This document shows, one piece after another, positions 15,251 through 23,721 of a stretch of 64,000 nt of DNA. A program made the position numbers and the translations under genes. The DNA lies in contig NZ_CP197474.1 of NCBI RefSeq assembly GCF_052180245.1, positions 2,418,001 through 2,482,000 on the forward strand, given 5' to 3'. The notes below the pieces were generated by a model. The model was not told where the DNA came from. It saw only the letters and a list, made by a program, of their open reading frames with translations, and did no database searches. The first letter of the stretch is position 1; each line of letters opens with the position of its first letter. This stretch comes from Parapusillimonas sp013416435 (GTDB lineage: Bacteria; Pseudomonadota; Gammaproteobacteria; Burkholderiales; Burkholderiaceae_B).

Positions 15251-16207
15251 CTAATGCCTTTTTGCCCGGGTGAGACCCTGCAGGGCCCCACCCCCTGCGA
15301 GTCCGCCACATTCCTTCTCAATCATGCTGGAAAAAATATCGACAGCCGCCGGCGTGGCGCGACCGGCTTTGGTCACGCAATAAAAATCTAGATTGGGTGA
15401 CGCCGTAGCCAAGGGAAGCTTCTGTATGTTGGAAAAGCGACGGCACTCCAGCAAACCGATGGTGGGGATGGCCGCCCATCCCATCCCCGCATCCACCAAT
15501 GCGATTAGCGTCGCAAGATGCCTGACTTCACGGCGCTCAACCACAGAGTATTGAGCTGTGGCAAGAAAATCGTCAATGAACCGCTCCATCAGGCTGCCGC
15601 GTCGCAATGTCAGCAACGGCATTGCACATACTTGCTCTTGAGGCCCAACCGATGAAACCGACTCACCACGCACAGCGTCTGATTCAGCCTTGGGTGATAT
15701 TAAAGCCAACCCGCCCCTAAAGACTCTGCTACGAACCAGACCGAATTTGGAATCGAAGAACAAGCCGTAGGCCGCATCCAGATCTCCGCTTTCCACCATC
15801 GGCTGCAATACTTCACGATCGGCATCGACGATTTCCAAAGTGATTTGGGGCTGAGCCTGCATGAACCGTCGACAGAGCGCGGGCAACACGGTGGACGCGA
15901 CTAGCGGCGTGAGGCCTATACGCAGCCGGCGCTGCCCTTGATCAATCAGAAAGCCTAGGTGTCGTTCGGCCTCATCAAGATTATGCAAAGCAGTTGTGGC
16001 ATAGGGCAGCAAGCTGACGCCTGCCTCGGTGATGTCGACCCTTCGCGTGGTGCGAACGAATAACTGCGCGCCCACTTGCGATTCCAATTCGCGAATCATG
16101 GCGCTGAGCCCTGCCTGGGTGACGTGAAGCTTTTGAGCGGCGCGGGTGAAATTCCCCTGTTCGGCTACTGCCAGAAACGCACGCAGTTGACGCATGGTCA
16201 GGTTCAT
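15251..16207 (-). CDS. LysR-family transcriptional regulator
   Basis: 318 residues. The N-terminal winged helix-turn-helix (MRQLRAFLAVAEQGNFTRAAQKLHVTQAGLSAMIRELE shape, residues 5-42) is typical; the rest is the periplasmic-binding-protein-like effector domain. It is divergent from a Bug-family binding protein and dapA-like gene, with a dyad in the 120-base intergenic region. It probably controls those genes in response to their substrate. The stop lies nine bases from the repeat cluster. The inducer is unknown. Confidence 0.9.
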   Translation of the reverse strand: MNLTMRQLRAFLAVAEQGNFTRAAQKLHVTQAGLSAMIRELESQVGAQLFVRTTRRVDITEAGVSLLPYATTALHNLDEAERHLGFLIDQGQRRLRIGLTPLVASTVLPALCRRFMQAQPQITLEIVDADREVLQPMVESGDLDAAYGLFFDSKFGLVRSRVFRGGLALISPKAESDAVRGESVSSVGPQEQVCAMPLLTLRRGSLMERFIDDFLATAQYSVVERREVRHLATLIALVDAGMGWAAIPTIGLLECRRFSNIQKLPLATASPNLDFYCVTKAGRATPAAVDIFSSMIEKECGGLAGGGALQGLTRAKRH

Positions 16208-16220
16208 AGCTGGCGGACCA

Positions 16221-16245
16221 TTAACAACACTCTATTGTTGGTTAA
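16221..16245. promoter_or_regulatory. Candidate LysR operator dyad
   Basis: An inverted repeat, TTAACAAC (16221-16228) against GTTGGTTAA (16237-16245), one base longer in the right arm, lies between divergent lysR and the Bug gene. The inner AACAA-N7-TTGTT fits the T-N11-A style of LysR sites. Prediction only. Confidence 0.5.
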
Positions 16246-16327
16246 CAAGATATTGTCGTTTCACTGGCGAACTCTGGTCTTTTACGATACTAAAAAAACC
16301 ATATGGAACAGGAGACCAGGAGCCAAC

Positions 16328-17290
16328 ATGAACCAGTCTAGACGCACAACCTTGATTTTTTTTGCAGCGACAGCATTTTCCGGTGTGGTTAAGGCGGCAG
16401 TTTCGGTGCCCTCGAGCATCCGGATCATCATACCATGGCCTCCCGGGTCGGGAGGCGATATCGCCGGCCGCCTGGTCGCACAGAAACTTGGTGAAGAACT
16501 GCATACAAACGTATATGTAGAGAACCGTGCCGGAGCAAGCGGGAGCATAGGTTCAGCTCTGGGCAGCCGGGAAAAACCAGACGGCACTACCCTCATTCTT
16601 GGCAACTCGGCCAGTCATGGTTCAAGCAAATTCACCATTCCCAATCTTGCTTATGATCCCGTAAGCAGCTTCACACCGATTTCCATGCTTTATCGCAACA
16701 CATTAGTACTCGCGGTAAACAAGGACTTTCCGGCCGATTCACTGCCAGCCTTGATCGACTACGCCAAGAAAAAACCAGGCAGTCTAGCTTTTGGCACCCC
16801 AGGCGTGGGAACCCCCCACCAGTTGGTGGGCGAGCTGATCAAGGAGAAAGCCAGCATCGATATGGTACATGTTCCCTATAAGGGCAGCGGCCAGATCATG
16901 ACGGATCTGGTAGGCGGCCATATCAATCTGGCAGTCTCCGCACAGGCTGCCGCTCTCGAAATGTATCGTGCCGGCAAAGTCAAAATCATCGCGACAGCCG
17001 ATAAAGAACGCTCTAGGCAGTTACCCGAAGTCCCGGCCATATCCGAGACTTTTCCGGATTTCGATGTGGCAGGCTGGGGCGGCTTGTTCGGACCCGAAGG
17101 CCTCGCGCCCGATCTGGCGGCACGCTATGAACGCGCCATCAAAAAAATAATGGCAAGCCCAGACTTCATGCAGTCGATGGAGACCAATGGTTTCGTACCA
17201 GTGTCATCGACCGGCGACGAACTGCAAGCAGTGGTCCAGGAGGAAACCAAGAGATGGCAGGCCATCGTCGACCGTGGTACCAAGCTGTGA
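16328..17290 (+). CDS. Bug-family tripartite tricarboxylate transporter substrate-binding protein
   Basis: 320 residues from the ATG at 16328. A signal peptide (MNQSRRTTLIFFAATAFSGV) leads to the family's PSSIRIIIPWPPGSGGDIAGR start. Later motifs GTPGVGTPHQLVGE, VPYKGSGQIMTDLVGGHI and DVAGWGGLFGPEGLAPD are characteristic. Bug proteins are very abundant periplasmic binders in Bordetella relatives. The TctA and TctB membrane subunits are not nearby. The ligand is unknown, but the next gene suggests a keto- or hydroxy-acid related compound. Confidence 0.92.
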   Translation: MNQSRRTTLIFFAATAFSGVVKAAVSVPSSIRIIIPWPPGSGGDIAGRLVAQKLGEELHTNVYVENRAGASGSIGSALGSREKPDGTTLILGNSASHGSSKFTIPNLAYDPVSSFTPISMLYRNTLVLAVNKDFPADSLPALIDYAKKKPGSLAFGTPGVGTPHQLVGELIKEKASIDMVHVPYKGSGQIMTDLVGGHINLAVSAQAAALEMYRAGKVKIIATADKERSRQLPEVPAISETFPDFDVAGWGGLFGPEGLAPDLAARYERAIKKIMASPDFMQSMETNGFVPVSSTGDELQAVVQEETKRWQAIVDRGTKL

Positions 17291-17338
17291 GCTCATGAAT
17301 ACCAAGTTCAATCCAACTAAACGATAGACAGGAACCAA

Positions 17339-18412
17339 ATGAGAGAGTCGGAACAAAAGCAATGGGCAAAAGAGCACTACAAAGGTATCGATAATCTGCT
17401 GTTGCCATCATATAAACCGAACATGCGCGAACTCGACGAAGATGGCATACGGCACGACGTGCGGCAGTCGATTCGGCATGGCTTTTTTTCCACCAGCGCA
17501 GTTGCTCCCTTATGCGAACCTGAGGAATATCAGCGCGTGCTGGAGCTCGCATGCGACGAGGGCAAAGGCAAGATACTGGTCGGCGCATATGTGGGCGAAG
17601 CGACCCAGGAAGCCAATCGAGAACTGCTGGCTCAGGCCGAGAAGGCCGGTTGCAGCCATGCCGTCCTGGTGCCGCGCTACCTGACCCCTGAATCGGAAGA
17701 GCAGGTATTCGCCTGGTATAAAGAGCTCATCGACTCCACGCGCCTACCGATCGTCCTATATGCCCAAAACAACCCAAGGCTGCGGCATCTTCACCCCAGT
17801 GGCATCGCACTGGAAGCCTTCGAGCAATTGGCGCGGCTTCCCTCTGTCGTAGCCGTCAAGCTCACTCAAGCGATCAATCTGGTACGCGCAATGGAATGTG
17901 CCGAACGCCTGGGTGACAAGATACTGGTAGGACCGGTGCACCTCGATATGATGCCATTGCTGTCGAAAGCATGCACCGTGCAATGGAGCGGCCAATGGAA
18001 TGCCGAGTGCGCACAGTCTCCGGAGAAACCATATGTTGCCGATTATCTGCGAGCTATCGCTCGGAATGACTTACAGGAAGCCTATTCTCTCTATTGGCAG
18101 CTGGAACCGGCCTACAGCGCGTTCTTCAAATTGCAAGCCCCTTTACTGTTGAAAGGTGGCCATCCATGGGCCCATCTGAAGTACAACCAATGGTGCGTAG
18201 GCGGCAATGGCGGCCTGGTGCGCGACATCGGAAAGCCACGCGACCAAGTCCCGGTTCTGACCGCAGAGGCCCGCGAGCGGATCCGTCAAAACTACAGGAG
18301 CATCGGCATCGAGCCGAATCGCAACGATGAAGAGGAGTTCGTGGTCGGTGCCGCAAATTTCGCCAAAGGTTTCGGGAAGGTCAACATGGCAAACCTGCCT
18401 CTGTTCGAGTAA
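17339..18412 (+). CDS. Dihydrodipicolinate synthase (DapA) family aldolase/lyase
   Basis: 357 residues, longer than DapA itself (about 290). The TIM-barrel class I aldolase motifs are recognisable: an LYAQNNPR segment corresponding to the YNxPxR loop and a likely Schiff-base lysine in VVAVKLTQA. A C-terminal extension (after about residue 300) is not part of canonical DapA. It follows the Bug gene by 48 bases, probably in one transcript. The reaction is likely cleavage or formation of a keto-acid; true DapA function is unlikely given length and context. Confidence 0.82.
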   Translation: MRESEQKQWAKEHYKGIDNLLLPSYKPNMRELDEDGIRHDVRQSIRHGFFSTSAVAPLCEPEEYQRVLELACDEGKGKILVGAYVGEATQEANRELLAQAEKAGCSHAVLVPRYLTPESEEQVFAWYKELIDSTRLPIVLYAQNNPRLRHLHPSGIALEAFEQLARLPSVVAVKLTQAINLVRAMECAERLGDKILVGPVHLDMMPLLSKACTVQWSGQWNAECAQSPEKPYVADYLRAIARNDLQEAYSLYWQLEPAYSAFFKLQAPLLLKGGHPWAHLKYNQWCVGGNGGLVRDIGKPRDQVPVLTAEARERIRQNYRSIGIEPNRNDEEEFVVGAANFAKGFGKVNMANLPLFE

Positions 18413-18490
18413 GGCCATGGGGTCAGACCCCGTACGGGGTCTGACCCCGATCCTTTTTGCCGGGGTCGGACCCGGCAGGGTCAGACCCCT
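18407..18490. repeat. Palindrome cluster 5, right direct repeat of the lysR cassette
   Basis: Palindrome at 18419-18448 (GTAC spacer), a 13-mer-like GGGGTCGGACCC and a further half copy ending near 18490. 18407-18473 is the near-identical partner of 15176-15241. The cluster fills the gap between the convergent dapA-like and kynU genes, starting six bases after one stop and ending three bases from the other. Confidence 0.93.
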
Positions 18491-18493
18491 CGA

Positions 18494-19744
18494 TCAGGTC
18501 ACAGCGTCCCGCGCCCGCTCCAGGTCGTAATCACGCTGGTCCAGGATGCGCGCCAGGATCTCCACGGCGTCGTAGACATCGACAAAGCGGATATAGAGAG
18601 GCGTGAATCCGAAACGCATGATTTGTGGCTCTCGGTAGTCGCCGATCACGCCTTTGTCGATCAGCGCTTGCACCACGGCATAGCCATGGGGATGCGTGAA
18701 GCTGACCTGGCTGCCGCGCACTGCATGTTCGCGTGGGGTCACGAGTTCGAGCGGATGGGCGGCGCATCGCTGTTCGACCAGCTCGATGAACAAATCGGTG
18801 AGCGCCAGAGACTTCCTGCGCAAGGCCGCCATGTCCGTCTTGGCGAAGACGTCCAGTCCGCATTCAACGAGCGACAGCGATACCGTAGGCTGCGTGCCGC
18901 ACAAGCCCGAGCGTATCGTCGTGCATGGGATGAATTCGGGCTGCATGGCGAAAGGGTTCGCATGCCCCCACCAGCCGGTCAGCGGGTGCTGGAAACCATC
19001 GAGATGGCGTGGCGCCACCCATAAGAAAGCGGGCGCCCCGGGGCCGCCGTTCAGATATTTGTATGTGCACCCTACGGCGAAGTCGGCCGAACTCGCATTG
19101 AGGTCCACCGGCACGGCGCCGGCGGAATGCGCCAGGTCCCAGACCGTCAACGCGCCTTGCGCATGCGCGTGCCGCGTCAGCGCCGACATATCGAGCAGGC
19201 GGCCCGTACGGTAGTTCACATGGGTCAGCATCACGACCGCCACGTCCGCATCGATGGCGGCTTCCAGGTCCTCGGGCCGATCCACCAGGCGCAGCGCGTA
19301 TCCCTGGCCCAGCCATTGCGCCAGGCCCTGAGCAATGTAGACGTCGGTGGGAAAGTTGGCGCGTTCGGTGACGATGACCCTGCGGCCGGCGCGCTCGGGG
19401 TTCGACGCCTGCAGATGGATGGCCGCCGCCAATACCTTGAACAGATTGATCGAGGTCGTGTCGGTGACCGCCACTTCGCCGGGGCCCGCGCCGATCAGCG
19501 GAGCAAGCTTGTCGCCCAATACTAGGGGCAATTCAAACCACCCGGCTTTGTTCCAGCTCCGGATGAGGTCGGTGCCCCACTCCTGCTCCACCACTTCGCG
19601 CGCCCGTTGCAAGGCGGCCCGCGGGCGGGCGCCCAGTGAATTGCCATCGAGATAGATCACGCCCGGAGGCAGCGAGAAGTCGTCGCGCAAACCTGCCAGC
19701 GCATCGTTTCTGTCCAGTTCCAGGCATTCTTCACGGGTCGTCAT
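18494..19744 (-). CDS. kynU: Kynureninase
   Basis: 416 residues. The PLP-binding lysine is Lys229 in GCTYKYLNGGPGAPAFLWV, a kynureninase hallmark. YLDGNSLGARP and FTPLYIRFVDVYDAV are also family-typical. It hydrolyses kynurenine to anthranilate and alanine in tryptophan breakdown. kynA and kynB, often adjacent, are not in the window. The next gene on the strand upstream is trpF, which acts on a product of anthranilate, so the two are functionally related, though a 103-base gap separates them. Confidence 0.94.
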   Translation of the reverse strand: MTTREECLELDRNDALAGLRDDFSLPPGVIYLDGNSLGARPRAALQRAREVVEQEWGTDLIRSWNKAGWFELPLVLGDKLAPLIGAGPGEVAVTDTTSINLFKVLAAAIHLQASNPERAGRRVIVTERANFPTDVYIAQGLAQWLGQGYALRLVDRPEDLEAAIDADVAVVMLTHVNYRTGRLLDMSALTRHAHAQGALTVWDLAHSAGAVPVDLNASSADFAVGCTYKYLNGGPGAPAFLWVAPRHLDGFQHPLTGWWGHANPFAMQPEFIPCTTIRSGLCGTQPTVSLSLVECGLDVFAKTDMAALRRKSLALTDLFIELVEQRCAAHPLELVTPREHAVRGSQVSFTHPHGYAVVQALIDKGVIGDYREPQIMRFGFTPLYIRFVDVYDAVEILARILDQRDYDLERARDAVT

Positions 19745-19847
19745 ACGGCTCTCCCAGCACGGCGTACGATGCCGCGATTATTATAAGCTTCAAGCATTTT
19801 GCCACACCCGGAATTGGATGGCCAACCGCCATGCTTCAGGCCGGCAT

Positions 19848-20510
19848 TCAGGCGTTTTGCACAGCCTTGATGAAGGCCTGGATCTTTTCAGCGGACTTGA
19901 TGCCCGGCTCGATTTCCACCCCGCTGCTCACGTCGACAGCGTAGGGGCGGAAGCGGCGTATGCGCTCGGCAACGGTTTCGGCGCTCAAGCCGCCCGCGAG
20001 CACCAGCGGACGCCGCTCTCCCGCCCCGACGACCGCGTCGAGCAAGCCGGTGTCGAAGCCTTTGCCGCTGCCGCCATAGCCGGCGCTATAGCTGTCGAAC
20101 AGCCAGGCGCGCGCGTTCATATAGCCGCGGCATGCGTTCCCCACGCATTCCGCGCTGTCCATGCCGGGACCGCCGACACGGAAAGCGCGCAGATAGGGAT
20201 GGTTGAACTGATCGCAGAACTCGACGGTTTCGTCGCCGTGAAACTGCAGGAGATCCGGATGCACCTGGTCGATGATCTCGTTCACCATCTGCGGCGCCGC
20301 ATTGACGAATAAAGTCACGACACTGACAAAAGGCGGCACGGCGGCGCGCAGCCGGCGCGCCTGGGCCATGGTTACTGCCCGCCGGCTGCCGGGATAGAAC
20401 ACCATGCCAATGGCATCGGCGCCGGCCTGGACCGCGCTGTCGATGTCTTCGGCCCGGGTCAGCCCGCAGATCTTGACGCGCGTGCGGGCGGGGATGCTCT
20501 CGTTGTTCAT
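19848..20510 (-). CDS. trpF: Phosphoribosylanthranilate isomerase
   Basis: 220 residues. The catalytic base Cys15 is in RVKICGLTRAED and the catalytic aspartate in YAVDVSSGVE. It isomerises N-(5-phosphoribosyl)anthranilate in tryptophan synthesis. In Bordetella relatives trpF is normally followed by trpB-trpA after truA; here kynU follows, and a TRAP permease pair sits between truA and trpF. It starts six bases after the dctM-like gene ends, so it is probably cotranscribed with it. Confidence 0.95.
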   Translation of the reverse strand: MNNESIPARTRVKICGLTRAEDIDSAVQAGADAIGMVFYPGSRRAVTMAQARRLRAAVPPFVSVVTLFVNAAPQMVNEIIDQVHPDLLQFHGDETVEFCDQFNHPYLRAFRVGGPGMDSAECVGNACRGYMNARAWLFDSYSAGYGGSGKGFDTGLLDAVVGAGERRPLVLAGGLSAETVAERIRRFRPYAVDVSSGVEIEPGIKSAEKIQAFIKAVQNA

Positions 20511-20516
20511 GCCAGC

Positions 20517-22187
20517 CTACCTGAAGCCCGAACCCGCGTCGTCGGCGCCGCCGTAGCTGTCGGAACCATATACGTTTTCGGTGCCGAAATCGACGGTCGA
20601 AGGATCCACCATCTGGATGTCGTCCTTATAGTGCGTGACCATCGAGGGAAACACCATGACTGCGGCAACCATGATGAGCTGTATGCAGATGAACGGCACC
20701 GACCCCCAATAGATGTCCCCCGTGCTGACGCGCGGAATGAGCTTGCCGGTGACCCTGTCGTGGTAGTCGTCTTTGGGCGCGACGGAGCGCAGATAGAACA
20801 AGGCGAATCCGAAAGGAGGATGCATGAAGGACGTCTGCATGTTCACCGCCAGCAGGACGCCGAACCAGATCAGGTCTATGCCCATCTTGTCGGCCACCGG
20901 GCCGATCAGGGGCACGATGATGAAAGCAAGTTCGAAAAAGTCCAGGAAGAAGGCCAGGAAGAAAGTCAGGAGACTGACCACGATCAGGAAGCCCCACTCC
21001 CCGCCCGGCAGGCCGCGCAGCAGGTGTTCCACCCAGATGTCGCCGTTGATGCCGCGGAAGCTGAGGCTGAACACGGTGGATCCGACCAGGATGAACACCA
21101 CGAAGCAGGAGAGCTTGGTGGTCGTGTCCATGGCCTGGCGCAGCAGCGACCACGAAAAGCGTCCGCGCGACACGGCCATCACCAGGGCTCCGACCGCGCC
21201 CATTGCCCCGCCCTCGGTAGGCGTCGCGACGCCGATGAAGATGGTGCCAAGGACCAGAAAGATGAGGAAAAGCGGAGGCATCATCACGAAAGTGACGCGT
21301 TCGGCGATTTCCGACAGCAGTCCCAGGCCCAGCAGCTTGTTCACCAGCGCTATCGCCAGCGCGGTCAAGCCCCAGGCCATGAGGCTGATCACCACTTTTT
21401 CGTCCACCGGAATCTGCGTATGCTCGCTGAAATAATATTGCGTGGCGAAATACGAAACGACGGATGCGATCAGGGTGAGGACCAGCAGCGAACGCAGGCC
21501 CCGGCTGCCGTCTTCCTTGACGTAGATGCGCGCCTCTTCGGGCAGCGCCGGCGCGCTGGTGGGCTTGATCAATGTCATGATCAAGACATAGGTGATGTAG
21601 CCGCCCGCCAGCAACAGGCCGGGGACCATAGCGCCGCGGTACATGTCGCCAATCGATCTTCCCAGTTGGTCGGCCAGGATGATCAGCACCAGCGACGGCG
21701 GAATGATTTGCGAGAGCGTTCCGGATGCGGCGATCACCCCGGTTGCCAGCCGCCGATCATAGCCGTAGCGCAGCATGATGGGCAGCGAAATCAGCCCCAT
21801 GGAGATCACCGAGGCCGACACGACGCCGGTGGTGGCGGCGAGCATTGCGCCGACGAGCACCACGGCAATGGCCAGCCCGCCCCGTATGGGGCCGAACAGC
21901 TGCCCCACGGTTTCCAGCAAGTCTTCGGCCATGCCCGAGCGTTCGAGGATCAGCCCCATGAGCGTGAAGAACGGCACCGCAAGCAACGTATCGTTGGAAA
22001 CGATGCCTAAGACCCGCTGCGGCAGGGCCTGGAAAAGGGCCGGCTGCATCATGCCGAGTTCGATGGCCACCAGGCCGTACAGGATGCCGTTCGCGGCCAG
22101 CGAAAACGCGACGGGAAAGCCCAGCAGTAAAAACACGATCAGGTTGATGAACATGATCGGCGCCAGGTTATCTACAAAAAACTCCAT
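20517..22187 (-). CDS. TRAP transporter large permease (DctM family)
   Basis: 556 residues, larger than a typical DctM (about 430) owing to long loops around residues 220-270 and a polar C-terminus. Many hydrophobic helices are visible, with the DctM-like PFFTLMGLILERSGMAEDLL and GVVSASVISMGLISLP segments. The protein forms the sodium-coupled channel of a TRAP importer with the small subunit two bases upstream. No periplasmic DctP-type binding protein is nearby. Ligand unknown. Confidence 0.9.
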   Translation of the reverse strand: MEFFVDNLAPIMFINLIVFLLLGFPVAFSLAANGILYGLVAIELGMMQPALFQALPQRVLGIVSNDTLLAVPFFTLMGLILERSGMAEDLLETVGQLFGPIRGGLAIAVVLVGAMLAATTGVVSASVISMGLISLPIMLRYGYDRRLATGVIAASGTLSQIIPPSLVLIILADQLGRSIGDMYRGAMVPGLLLAGGYITYVLIMTLIKPTSAPALPEEARIYVKEDGSRGLRSLLVLTLIASVVSYFATQYYFSEHTQIPVDEKVVISLMAWGLTALAIALVNKLLGLGLLSEIAERVTFVMMPPLFLIFLVLGTIFIGVATPTEGGAMGAVGALVMAVSRGRFSWSLLRQAMDTTTKLSCFVVFILVGSTVFSLSFRGINGDIWVEHLLRGLPGGEWGFLIVVSLLTFFLAFFLDFFELAFIIVPLIGPVADKMGIDLIWFGVLLAVNMQTSFMHPPFGFALFYLRSVAPKDDYHDRVTGKLIPRVSTGDIYWGSVPFICIQLIMVAAVMVFPSMVTHYKDDIQMVDPSTVDFGTENVYGSDSYGGADDAGSGFR

Positions 22188-22189
22188 GT

Positions 22190-22822
22190 TCAGTTGCCTT
22201 TGGCGTTTGTTGTTTTGGGAAGTGTGGAGTCGTTCTGATCAGCCAGGGCTTGCCTGCGGATTTCGTCCGCGAGCTCTTCTTCGGCGGTCTTACCCACGGG
22301 TCTGGCAGTGGGGTCCGGGCATGCGCCCATGAGAAAGCCCACGCACTTGATGAGGTGAGACAAGCCGGCAAGAATCAACAGCAAAAAACCCATCGGTATC
22401 AACAGCTTTGCCGGCCATCGGATGAGGCCCCCGGTATTGGACGATTGCTCGTTCAACACGAAGGACTCATAGAAGAACGGTATGGACAACCAGAAAATCA
22501 GCAGGCAGGCGGGAAGCAGGAAGAAGAGAACGCCGAAGATCTCGATCTTGATCTGAGTGCGCCGCGAGAACTTCTGGGCCAGTACGTCGACCCGCACGTG
22601 CTCATTGCGAAGAAAGGTATAGCCTGCGGCCAGAAGAAAGATGGCCCCGAAAAGATACCACTGCAGTTCGAGCCAGGCATTCGAACTGATGTTGAAGGCT
22701 TTCCGGACCACTGCGTTGGTCGCGCTGACGAGCACGACAATGAGGGTAAGCCAGATCACGGCCTGCCCCACCCGCGTATTGATCGCGTCTATGATCCTGG
22801 ATAGTGACAAAAAGAATTTCAT
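22190..22822 (-). CDS. TRAP transporter small permease (DctQ family)
   Basis: 210 residues from the ATG at 22820-22822 (the open frame is 18 codons longer but unlike the family). There are four hydrophobic segments, with the family-like NAWLELQWYLFGAIFLLAAGYTF and HVRVDVL. The C-terminal tail is charged. It pairs with the large permease, which begins two bases after it ends. Confidence 0.9.
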   Translation of the reverse strand: MKFFLSLSRIIDAINTRVGQAVIWLTLIVVLVSATNAVVRKAFNISSNAWLELQWYLFGAIFLLAAGYTFLRNEHVRVDVLAQKFSRRTQIKIEIFGVLFFLLPACLLIFWLSIPFFYESFVLNEQSSNTGGLIRWPAKLLIPMGFLLLILAGLSHLIKCVGFLMGACPDPTARPVGKTAEEELADEIRRQALADQNDSTLPKTTNAKGN

Positions 22823-22898
22823 GAGTCTAAAAGTTTCCGCTGCACGGTAGCGCATTCTAGTCGATCTGCAGGCCATTTACCCTCGGTATATGCCCGAC

Positions 22899-23714
22899 TC
22901 ACCTCGCGGAAACCTGCAGTCCCAGATGGGATTGCACCAGGTCCTCCAGGCGGCTTTCCGGCAGAAGGAACGCCGAAGGATAATCCGCATGCACGAAGTA
23001 CAGGCCATCCGGCGCAAAAGTCGGCGCGGCCCGGCGCCGGTCACGCTGAGACAGCAGTTCGTCCATCCAATAGGCCGGCTGACGATCCTGCCCCACATAC
23101 AGCAGCGCTCCCATCAGGTTCCGGACCATATGGTGCAGAAAGGCGTTGGCACGGAAAGTGAACAGGAAATAGTCCCCATGCTGTTCGACATCCAGCGCAT
23201 GCAGGGTCCTGACCGGACTGGCGGCCTGGCACTGCGACGAGCGGAAGCTGCTGAAATCGTGCTCCCCCAGCAGACGCCGGGCGGCGTCCTTCATGGGTTC
23301 GAGTTCCAGCGGATGATAGACCCAGCCGACGCGACCATGCTGCAGCGGAGAACGGACCCGGTTGTTGCGCACGACATAGACATAGCTGCGTGCCCGTGCT
23401 GAAAACCTGGCGTGGAAATCATCCGGCACAGGCTGCGCCCATTGCACCGCAATGCTGGCTGGCAACAAGGCATTGAGGCCGCGTACCCACGATTCGGGAC
23501 GGCGCTGGGCGCAACTGTCCAAGTGAACGACCTGCTCCAGGGCATGGACGCCCGTATCGGTGCGCCCGGCGCAAATCGTATTCACGCGGGGCTGGGCAAG
23601 GAACTGCGCGAGCGCGGCTTCGAGTGTGTCCTGCACTGTGCGTCCGCCCGGCTGAGTCTGCCAACCCAGCCAATGCGATCCGTCATACGCGATTCCCAAT
23701 GCCACACGAGGCAT
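22899..23714 (-). CDS. truA: tRNA pseudouridine(38-40) synthase
   Basis: 271 residues. Catalytic Asp53 lies in CAGRTDTGVHALEQ, the TruA signature; the start MPRVALGIAYDGSHWLGWQ is typical. It makes pseudouridine at positions 38-40 of the tRNA anticodon stem. It follows fimV by seven bases, the conserved fimV-truA arrangement of this group. Confidence 0.96.
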   Translation of the reverse strand: MPRVALGIAYDGSHWLGWQTQPGGRTVQDTLEAALAQFLAQPRVNTICAGRTDTGVHALEQVVHLDSCAQRRPESWVRGLNALLPASIAVQWAQPVPDDFHARFSARARSYVYVVRNNRVRSPLQHGRVGWVYHPLELEPMKDAARRLLGEHDFSSFRSSQCQAASPVRTLHALDVEQHGDYFLFTFRANAFLHHMVRNLMGALLYVGQDRQPAYWMDELLSQRDRRRAAPTFAPDGLYFVHADYPSAFLLPESRLEDLVQSHLGLQVSAR

Positions 23715-23721
23715 TCAGGCC

